Assembly (NCBI GenBank): GCA_003150395.1
Contig: QAMI01000026.1
Coordinates: 1-28,009, forward strand
DNA: 28,009 nucleotides
DNA from: Candidatus Gastranaerophilales bacterium
GTDB taxonomy: Bacteria; Cyanobacteriota; Vampirovibrionia; Gastranaerophilales; Gastranaerophilaceae
Direction of reading: 5' to 3'
Shown: piece by piece, positions 22,815-28,009 of the stretch
How the letters are laid out: every line of letters starts with the position of its first letter
Position numbering within the stretch: the stretch's first letter is position 1
Program-made: the position numbers and the translations under genes
The notes under the pieces: generated by a model
What the model saw: only the letters and a program-made list of their open reading frames with translations
Database searches by the model: none
What the model was told of the DNA's origin: nothing

Positions 22815-24506
22815 ATGAAAATTTTTAAGTTCAAACGTCTCAAAATTGTTGAACAAATTGCAATCGTTTTCTTCTTTGCGGTTTTAATTCCAATGTCTGT
22901 GAGCGGTTTTATCATAAACAATGTTAACCAGCAGTCAATGCGTTCTCAGCTTAGAGAATCCGCTGTTCTGATAACAAATATGGTGTCTGATGAAATAGAC
23001 TTTTTCTCCGAGACCATAACTGGTAATCTTGAACAAATAGCTTTTTCTTTGAAGTTTTTTAAAAATCCTGTTCAGCGGGCTAAATATTTAGACGAAGTAA
23101 AAAACAGCATGGCTAATTGCGAAAATCTGGCGATTGTCAGCCCAGAAGAAGCCGAAGAAATTCACGAAAAAAATAAGCTTGAAAATAAGGCTACAATTAC
23201 TGTAAATCTTGATAATAATGAAATTTTAATTGCAACATATTCTCTTGTTGAATTGCAGGATGAATTATTCAATTCTCTTCAAGATGACAAGCGCCAGATT
23301 TATGTTTTAACTAATGACGGAAAGCTTGTTGCATCTCACAACTTTAAGGATGAAGATTTTCAGAAAACACTTTCTCTTCTTCCAAAAAACATGAAGGAAA
23401 ATAAACCTGTGATTTTCGGTGATGTCAAGAATCAGCCGCTGGTTTACGTTAAGAAAGATAACCCGAAGATAACAATTATAGTTAACACAACCGAAGCTGT
23501 TACTGATAAAGCAATTAACAAAAACCGTTTAAAAATTATTTTATCAACGGTCGCTGCAACTCTTGTAATTCTTTTTGTAACAGCGCTTTATACGTTCTAC
23601 TTGTACATAAATATCCGCCAGCTTTTTAAAGGCATCATTGCGCTTTCAAAAGGAAATTACGAACGACAAATCAGACTTCTTGTAACGGCATTTACACCGC
23701 ATGAAATCGTTTTTTTGGCGTTTGAATTCAACCGTATGGCAAGTGAAATCCATAAATCATACGAACAATTGCAGAAAAATAACGTGGAACTTAAACAGTT
23801 GAATGAGTTTCGTTCAAACTTGATTGATACGGTAAGCCATGAACTTAGAACTCCTTTGACCAGTATTCAGGGTTATACTTCAAGACTTATGCGTAACGAT
23901 ATTGTAATTGATGAAGAAACAAAACAAAAGTCTCTCCGTATTATCAAGGAACAATCAGAACGTTTGAAACGGCTTATTGAAGATTTGCTTACCATTCCCG
24001 ATATTGAAGGTATGAGACTCAGGACAAATATTGAAACCGTTTATATGCCGGAAGTTTTCGAAACGGCAAAAATTCTTGTGAAAAATAAAGATAATAAACA
24101 AATTCAAATAAATATTTCAGATGATTTTCCAAATGTCTCAGGCGATAAAACCCGTCTTGAACAGGTTTTTGTAAACTTAATCGAGAACGCCGTGAAATAT
24201 GCAAAACCAGAGTCGGTAATAACTGTTGATACGGCAATTGTTGATAATAAAGCGAAATTTTTTGTAAAAAATGAGTGCGATGTAATTCCGCCAAAACAGC
24301 TTAAAAAACTTTTTGAAAAATTTGTTCGTTTAGATGATAATACGACAAGAACAACGCGCGGGACAGGATTGGGTTTATTTATTGTAAAGGGGCTTGTTGA
24401 AGCTATGAACGGAACAATCGAACTTCATTCTGACGAAAAAATAGGATTTTGTGCGGAAGTTACGCTGAATTTTGCAGCGGAGGCGGTAAATGCAAAGAGC
24501 AATTGA
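22815..24506 (+). CDS. Membrane sensor histidine kinase with a degenerate ATP-binding G1 box
   Basis: 563 residues. Membrane segment 1 at about 14-35, a periplasmic sensor region of about 200 residues (no family recognised, mixed alpha/beta, possibly Cache-like), membrane segment 2 at about 240-264, a HAMP linker, then the dimerisation domain with phospho-accepting H342 in DTVSHELRTPLTS. The catalytic domain has a good N box (NLIENAVKYA, N454 and N458) and G2 box (GTGLGLFIVKGL). The G1 box, normally DNGxGI, reads NECDVIPPKQL, so the glycines and the usual Asp spacing are lost. It follows the response regulator by 3 bp with no clear ribosome-binding site, suggesting coupled translation, and overlaps tadA by 17 bp. 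Confidence 0.9.
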   Translation: MKIFKFKRLKIVEQIAIVFFFAVLIPMSVSGFIINNVNQQSMRSQLRESAVLITNMVSDEIDFFSETITGNLEQIAFSLKFFKNPVQRAKYLDEVKNSMANCENLAIVSPEEAEEIHEKNKLENKATITVNLDNNEILIATYSLVELQDELFNSLQDDKRQIYVLTNDGKLVASHNFKDEDFQKTLSLLPKNMKENKPVIFGDVKNQPLVYVKKDNPKITIIVNTTEAVTDKAINKNRLKIILSTVAATLVILFVTALYTFYLYINIRQLFKGIIALSKGNYERQIRLLVTAFTPHEIVFLAFEFNRMASEIHKSYEQLQKNNVELKQLNEFRSNLIDTVSHELRTPLTSIQGYTSRLMRNDIVIDEETKQKSLRIIKEQSERLKRLIEDLLTIPDIEGMRLRTNIETVYMPEVFETAKILVKNKDNKQIQINISDDFPNVSGDKTRLEQVFVNLIENAVKYAKPESVITVDTAIVDNKAKFFVKNECDVIPPKQLKKLFEKFVRLDDNTTRTTRGTGLGLFIVKGLVEAMNGTIELHSDEKIGFCAEVTLNFAAEAVNAKSN

Positions 24507-24912
24507 TTATGTTTTGAATAACGTGCCGGAAAACGAAATTCCTGTCGGTGCGATAGTCGTAAAAGACGGTGAAATTATTGCTTCTGCCGTGAACCGTAAA
24601 GAGTTTTTGAAGGATGTGAGCGGGCATGCCGAAATTCTTGCAATTCGTGAAGCGTCTCAAAAACTTAACCGCTGGCGGCTTGATGACTGCGAAATTTATG
24701 TGACGCTTGAACCCTGTCCCATGTGCGCGTGGGCAATTCTTCAATCAAGGATAAAAACAGTTTTTTTCGGCTCTTACGATACAAAATATGGAGCATTTGG
24801 CTCTGCAATTGATTTAAGAAATTTTTCTGATGTAAAGCCGAAAGTTTACGGCGGCATTTTGGAAAAAGATTGTGACGAAATTTTGAAAAAATTTTTTGCG
24901 AGGATAAGATGA
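24490..24912 (+). CDS. tadA: tRNA-specific adenosine deaminase
   Basis: Zinc deaminase that converts A34 to inosine in tRNA-Arg(ACG), needed to read CGN codons. Zinc ligands and catalytic Glu: H46-A-E48 and PCPMC with C76 and C79. IPVGAIVVKDGE, RWRLDDCEIYVTLEPC and DTKYGAFGS follow the family pattern. The 140 residues are slightly short at the N-terminus (the first helix starts at MQRAIDYVL), but GGAGG sits just before this ATG. It overlaps the kinase gene by 17 bp and the next gene by 4 bp (ATGA), so it is embedded in this operon. Confidence 0.93.
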   Translation: MQRAIDYVLNNVPENEIPVGAIVVKDGEIIASAVNRKEFLKDVSGHAEILAIREASQKLNRWRLDDCEIYVTLEPCPMCAWAILQSRIKTVFFGSYDTKYGAFGSAIDLRNFSDVKPKVYGGILEKDCDEILKKFFARIR

Positions 24913-25787
24913 TTACAAAAAATAAACTTGATGAATTAGTAAAAAAATATGAAACAGCAGATTTTATTTCACCCGACCCGATTAGCATTCCGCACAATTT
25001 TAAAACAAAAAAAGATATTGAAATTGCCGGATTTATTGCTTCGCTTGTCGCATATGGGAGTAGAAAAGTTTTTTTGAAAAAACTCGATGAATTATTCAAA
25101 ATTGCGCAAAACGAGCCCTTAAATTTTATTTTAAATTTCGAGTCGAAAATCTTGGGCGATTTTAATTATCGTTTTGGAAAACCTGCTGATTTTGCAGAAA
25201 TTTTTAAAATAATGCGGACGTTGTATGAAAAAGACGGCGGTTTGGAAGAACTTTTCAAATACGGTTATACAAATTTGGATAACCCCTCGCACTTTGGGAG
25301 AGGGAGCCAGTGTTACAGAGCATCTGCGATGGATACAGTGACGGGTGAGGGTTCGCCAAATGAGTTAGAACAAAAGTCTTATGAAAATATTTCTTCAATG
25401 GTGCGTATGCAGAAGATGTTTTCTGTTGTAACGGATTATTTTTATTCACGTGTTGACAAAAACATTGGTCAGGGATTTTATTTTATGATACCCGACCCGC
25501 GCAAAGGCGGTGCTATGAAAAGGATGTGTATGTATTTGCGTTGGATGGTTAGAAAACCTCCGGTTGATTTTGGAATTTGGGATTTTATGCCGGCAGCTGA
25601 ACTTTTAATTCCGCTTGATGTTCATGTTGCAAGGGTTTCAAGAGAAATGGGGCTTTTGACCCGTAAGCAGAATGATTTTAAGGCTGTTATTGAATTGACT
25701 GAAAATCTCAAAAAGTTCGACCCACAAGATCCTTCAAAATACGATTTTGCCATCTTCGGCCTAGGTGTGGACGAAGTCCACTCTTAG
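24909..25787 (+). CDS. TIGR02757-type protein of unknown function, with an in-frame repeat insertion
   Basis: 292 residues, where I expect about 240-260 for this family. The N-terminus (LDELVKKYETADFISPDPISIPH, then DIEIAGFIASLVAYGS) and the C-terminal half (VDKNIGQGFYFMIPDPRKGGAMKRMCM, DFGIWDFMPAAELLIPLDVHVARVSREMG, KYDFAIFGLGV) match what I know of the family; the second half recalls DNA glycosylase helices, but activity is unproven. Between YGYTN and KSYENISS lies an alien stretch of about 30 residues (starting DNPSHFGRGSQ), encoded by DNA that looks like a dispersed G-rich repeat (25283-25355). The frame stays open through it. Overlaps tadA by 4 bp and ends the two-component operon. Confidence 0.8.
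   Translation: MITKNKLDELVKKYETADFISPDPISIPHNFKTKKDIEIAGFIASLVAYGSRKVFLKKLDELFKIAQNEPLNFILNFESKILGDFNYRFGKPADFAEIFKIMRTLYEKDGGLEELFKYGYTNLDNPSHFGRGSQCYRASAMDTVTGEGSPNELEQKSYENISSMVRMQKMFSVVTDYFYSRVDKNIGQGFYFMIPDPRKGGAMKRMCMYLRWMVRKPPVDFGIWDFMPAAELLIPLDVHVARVSREMGLLTRKQNDFKAVIELTENLKKFDPQDPSKYDFAIFGLGVDEVHS
25283..25355 (+). repeat. Dispersed G-rich repeat inserted within a coding region
   Basis: CCCCTCGCACTTTGGGAGAG at the left and GGGTGAGGGTTCG at the right, with CCCTC/GAGGG able to pair. The same building blocks (CCCTCTCC, GAGGGTTGGGGTGAGG) recur in the intergenic region 25900-25995. Its GC-rich composition stands out from the gene around it. Confidence 0.55.
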
Positions 25788-26060
25788 TCACTGGAACTGG
25801 ATTAGGCAGATAGCGCTTCTGTCGGAATTAGGTCAGGCAAGTGCAGAATTAGGTAAAACCGCTGGAAACGGACAATGTCAAATGCAGGTGAAGGGCGCTT
25901 TCTCCCTCTCCTATATTAGGATACAAAGCGAACCACCGCAACGAAGTGAGGATGAGTGAGCCTGTATGCCTTGTGCTGAGGGTTGGGGTGAGGTAGTACA
26001 CGAGGTGTACAAAGTCATTGCAAGGAGGTCACACTTGTGACCGACGTCGCAATCAACACA
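25788..26060. repeat. Repeat-rich intergenic block
   Basis: The 428 bases from 25788 to 26215 hold no gene I can support. 25788-25880 has AATTAGG/AATTAG units and aligns in reverse complement with 4750-4825. 25900-25995 has CCCTCTCC and GAGGGTTGGGGTGAGG blocks. 25996-26010 is a perfect hairpin (GTACAC-GAG-GTGTAC). 26017-26053 pairs ATTGC/GCAAT and GGTCAC/GTGACC, a form resembling the common GTCATTGCGAGGAG...GCAATC repeats. It looks like several repeat families nested together. Confidence 0.55.
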
Positions 26061-26080
26061 ATTCGAATTAAATAGCTAAA

Positions 26081-26108
26081 TTCTTACTGGCTTCGCCCTC
26101 AGAATGAC
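26081..26108 (-). repeat. Dispersed GTCATTC-type repeat, copy 2
   Basis: Reverse complement reads GTCATTCTGAGGGCGAAGCC then AGTAAGAA, matching the copy at 22011-22036 in the opposite orientation. Confidence 0.6.
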
Positions 26109-26155
26109 GAAGTTTTCTCTCTTGTGCAAAAAAGTCCAAAATACAAGGATATTTG

Positions 26156-26183
26156 TTGACAAAAATATTTAAAATGCTATGAT
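26156..26183 (+). promoter_or_regulatory. Promoter of the 26216 gene
   Basis: Perfect TTGACA at 26156-26161, 16-nt spacer, TATGAT at 26178-26183. The leader would be about 26 nt, carrying AAAGGA before the ATG. Confidence 0.75.
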
Positions 26184-26215
26184 GAAATCCCGATTAGGAA
26201 TATGAAAGGATTTAT

Positions 26216-26524
26216 ATGGGCGGAATTCCTGCAATAAGAAACAGGCTTGCACAGTTGAAATCAGAGAAGATGCTTTCGATTTTGATGGGCGATTACAAAG
26301 GCTATAAACAGGCTGCGAAAGATTATGCAAAATTGGCGGTGAAAAATTTTGATGAAGTGAAAAATCTGCCTGTACAGCCAAAAGTTACGGTGCCGCTTTT
26401 TTCAAAAGCAGGATTTAGAATGGCAAAAGTCTGGTTTCTGGAGAAATTCAGAATAAAAACTCCCGAAGAAAAACAGCTTGCAAAAATTGCGAAACGTGAA
26501 GAGTTGAAGAAGAAATATTTATAG
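26216..26524 (+). CDS. Small basic protein, function unknown
   Basis: 102 residues, strongly Lys-rich, with no signal peptide or membrane segment. It reads as two or three helices (residues 5-50), a short PVQPKVTVPLF strand-like link and a basic helical C-terminus (TPEEKQLAKIAKREELKKKYL). Such composition suits a nucleic-acid or ribosome partner, but I recognise no family. It has its own near-consensus promoter and an AAAGGA site six bases before the ATG, so it is expected to be well expressed. It converges with the XRE gene with only 2 bp between stop codons. Confidence 0.75.
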   Translation: MGGIPAIRNRLAQLKSEKMLSILMGDYKGYKQAAKDYAKLAVKNFDEVKNLPVQPKVTVPLFSKAGFRMAKVWFLEKFRIKTPEEKQLAKIAKREELKKKYL

Positions 26525-26526
26525 GA

Positions 26527-26757
26527 TTATTCATATAAATTTTTATCAGATGTTTTGTCAGGCAAATATCTAAAAAGGTCATTAGGCGTGCAGTCGAGCG
26601 CAAAGCAAAGTTTGTCCAGTGTGGAGAATTCAATGCCTTGAGTTTTGTCATTGTAAATATTGTACAATGTTTTTCGGCTTATACCTGTAAGTTTTATTAT
26701 TTCGTGAAATTTTATGCGTTTTTCACCAAGAATTATAGATAAACGATTTTTAATCAT
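26527..26757 (-). CDS. XRE/Cro-type helix-turn-helix regulator
   Basis: 76 residues from the ATG at 26757; an in-frame ATG four codons earlier (26769) lies inside the operator and is less likely. The whole protein is one Cro/C1-type domain: MIKNRLSIILGEKRIKFHEI, then the turn and recognition helix GISRKTLYNIYNDKT, then FSTLDKLCFALDCTPNDLFRYLP. This compact type is often autoregulated. No partner toxin is adjacent; the neighbour is convergent. A 28-bp inverted repeat overlaps its promoter. No Shine-Dalgarno is visible, and a TATGAT ends seven bases before the ATG, so the mRNA may be leaderless or nearly so. Confidence 0.88.
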   Translation of the reverse strand: MIKNRLSIILGEKRIKFHEIIKLTGISRKTLYNIYNDKTQGIEFSTLDKLCFALDCTPNDLFRYLPDKTSDKNLYE

Positions 26758-26762
26758 AAGTC

Positions 26763-26790
26763 TAATCATATTTTATGTGTAATATGATTA
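26763..26790. promoter_or_regulatory. Palindromic operator upstream of the XRE gene
   Basis: TAATCATATT (26763-26772) and AATATGATTA (26781-26790) are perfect 10-bp inverted arms with an 8-nt centre. The repeat ends 5 nt before the preferred start codon and covers the likely -10, as expected for autorepression. Confidence 0.65.
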
Positions 26791-26823
26791 CATCTTCAAG
26801 AAATATAATACTTAAATGGGTAG

Positions 26824-26852
26824 TTGACAACTTATTTTTTTTAATATATGTT
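26824..26852 (+). promoter_or_regulatory. Candidate plus-strand promoter divergent from the XRE gene
   Basis: Perfect TTGACA at 26824-26829, 17-nt spacer, TATGTT at 26847-26852. Start near 26859. No plus-strand gene follows in the window. Confidence 0.45.
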
Positions 26853-26858
26853 AATACT

Positions 26859-26990
26859 TAGCTAAAGAAATTAATGTTATCACAAACACCTTATCGTTCC
26901 TGATAGTACCGCCTGAAAAGTTTCGGGTGGTACATCTATTAAATAAAAAATTTGATATAAAAAAGCGCCAGCCTCAGGCTGGCGCTTCAA
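26859..26990 (+). ncRNA. Candidate structured small RNA
   Basis: Inferred from the promoter at 26824-26852 and a hairpin at 26906-26933. The hairpin has 12 consecutive pairs around AAGT; two are G-U in plus-strand RNA but would be A-C mismatches in minus-strand RNA, so the plus strand is favoured. The RNA could end there or at the strong stem at 26963-26987. A 9-codon frame (MLSQTPYRS) opens near 26874 without a ribosome-binding site. I recognise no RNA family. Confidence 0.35.
26954..26987 (-). terminator. Strong intrinsic terminator of the phosphofructokinase gene
   Basis: AAGCGCCAGCC (26963-26973) and GGCTGGCGCTT (26977-26987) form an 11-bp GC-rich stem with a 3-nt loop; on the minus strand TTTTTTATATC follows. 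Confidence 0.9.
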
Positions 26991-27010
26991 TTGTATTATT
27001 TCATATCAAC

Positions 27011-28009
27011 TTAGGCATTCACAAGAGATTTTTCTCTTTCTAGCTGAAGAGTGCAAGTTGTTACATCGCATACGCAAGACGGACCAAAGTATTGGATTGC
27101 ACCCGGGAATAAATATCTGTCATTCATTGCCCATTCTTCTCTGTTTTCTTCCAATTGTTTGAAAACAGGGCCGTCAAGTCTTACCAGAGCTTTCTGAATT
27201 ACAGGTTTCATTTCGCCATGGCGTCTTTCCATATTCATCATCATTGTTAGAGGAATACCGCCTGCAACCCACTTGTCAGCCGGCTGTGTAAGATTTCTTA
27301 CTGATGAAAGATATCCTGTCAAGCCGAAATTGATTAATGCAAATGCGTTGAAACCTAATGCATAGCAGTAATCAGCGTCAAAGTTTGACGGGAACGCGCA
27401 TCGTCCTTCATATCCGAAGAAGTGAGATTGAGCAGAGAATTTTCCAATGTAATCCCCTTGAGATTTGAGTTCGTCAAGTCTTGTCTGAATCATTTCGATT
27501 AACAATTTTTCTGTTTCGATTTTTGAAACCTGAACGTTTCCGTGCGGGTCGCGGTCTGCAAGAAGCTGACCTTTAATCAATACAGGAAGTGAATTGTAAA
27601 CTTTTGCATTTTCTGAATCAAGTCTGTTTTCAACTATATCAAATTTTTCTCTGATTGTTGTAGCATTTACAAAATCAGGGTCATTTTCCAAAGTTGCCAT
27701 AATATCGTTAAGATTTGCAATCATTGATTTCATTTCTGGAATAAATTCAATCAAACCTTCCGGAATAATTGCGATACCGAAGTTTTTACCTTTATCAGCA
27801 CGTTTAACAATTACAGAGCACATATAATTGATAATGCTTTCTAAAGACATTTTCTTTTCTTCAACTTCTTCAGAAATCAAAGTGATGTTCGGCTGGGTTT
27901 GAAGAGCTGCTTCAAGAGCAACGTGAGAAGCACTTCTTCCCATAATTTTGATAAAATGCCAGTATTTTTTAGCTGAATTTGCGTCGCGCTGGATGTTTCC
28001 GATAAGTTC
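27011..28009 (-). CDS. pfp: PPi-dependent 6-phosphofructokinase, C-terminal part (partial)
   Basis: The last 332 codons are present; the N-terminus lies beyond the right edge (the frame is open to 28009, starting ELIGNIQRDANSAKKYWHF). MGRSASHVALEAALQT is the substrate-binding motif of PPi-dependent phosphofructokinases, followed by ISEEV, GIAIIPEGLIEFIPEM, FFGYEGRCAFPSNFDADYCYALG and GLTGYLSSVRNL, matching the long, plant-like PPi-PFK group of about 540-560 residues. It phosphorylates fructose 6-phosphate with pyrophosphate, reversibly, saving ATP in glycolysis; this fits a fermentative anaerobe. The active-site MGRSASH favours PPi over ATP, though the decisive N-terminal phosphate-site residues are outside the window. 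Confidence 0.93.
   Translation of the reverse strand, partial: ELIGNIQRDANSAKKYWHFIKIMGRSASHVALEAALQTQPNITLISEEVEEKKMSLESIINYMCSVIVKRADKGKNFGIAIIPEGLIEFIPEMKSMIANLNDIMATLENDPDFVNATTIREKFDIVENRLDSENAKVYNSLPVLIKGQLLADRDPHGNVQVSKIETEKLLIEMIQTRLDELKSQGDYIGKFSAQSHFFGYEGRCAFPSNFDADYCYALGFNAFALINFGLTGYLSSVRNLTQPADKWVAGGIPLTMMMNMERRHGEMKPVIQKALVRLDGPVFKQLEENREEWAMNDRYLFPGAIQYFGPSCVCDVTTCTLQLEREKSLVNA

Noticed and set aside
26874..26903. Nine-codon leader peptide (MLSQTPYRS) before the hairpin at 26906
   Set aside because: No ribosome-binding site, no run of regulatory codons and no structural gene downstream on that strand.

Overview
The window is AT-rich and gene-dense. It looks like chromosomal DNA from a Gram-negative-type, non-photosynthetic relative of the cyanobacteria (Gastranaerophilales/Vampirovibrionia type). 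This is inferred from a NusB that starts in the cyanobacterial style, a protein with a cyanobacterial DUF1822-like N-terminus next to a sigma factor, a PPi-dependent phosphofructokinase, a TonB-like protein with Sec-exported small proteins (implying an envelope with a periplasm), and a prepilin-like protein. I see no tRNA, rRNA, insertion sequence, integrase or CRISPR array. Most of it is core metabolism with short, lineage-specific genes and repeats between.

Layout: 1-224 is the start of nusB (minus). 225-738 holds no conventional gene but has a candidate type I toxin-antitoxin locus (21-residue hydrophobic peptide, near-perfect Shine-Dalgarno, convergent antisense promoter) and a possible small RNA. 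739-4575 carries lipA, a small secreted protein, and an alr-lpd operon. 4576-4905 is repeat-like sequence plus a strong glyA promoter. 4906-7339 carries glyA, an inverted pair of octamer arrays, and a WecA/TagO-type glycosyl-1-phosphate transferase. 7516-8418 encodes a protein with five gap-free 32-residue repeats.

8528-15202 (minus) is the most unusual block: three genes in order for a TonB-like transmembrane protein with a very long acidic cytoplasmic region, a divergent sigma-70 factor, and a three-zinc-ribbon P-loop ATPase with a helical-repeat tail. It reads as an envelope-to-transcription signalling module. A 19-bp palindrome lies between it and a divergent small membrane protein.

15924-18693 is a threonine operon (hom, small membrane protein, thrC). 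18778-19585 is a prepilin-like gene whose frame is broken at a run of 12 G, a candidate phase-variation switch. 20106-21915 is holA-holB. 22098-25787 is a tight operon of response regulator, histidine kinase, tadA and a TIGR02757-type gene that appears to have taken up a repeat element in frame. 25788-26215 is repeat-rich. 26216-26769 has a small gene convergent with an XRE regulator bearing a palindromic operator, then a candidate plus-strand RNA, and finally the C-terminal part of PPi-dependent phosphofructokinase (minus).

A second theme is initiation: alr, hom and holA each have a -10 element exactly 6 nt before the ATG and no Shine-Dalgarno, suggesting leaderless mRNAs, while their neighbours have clear ribosome-binding sites.
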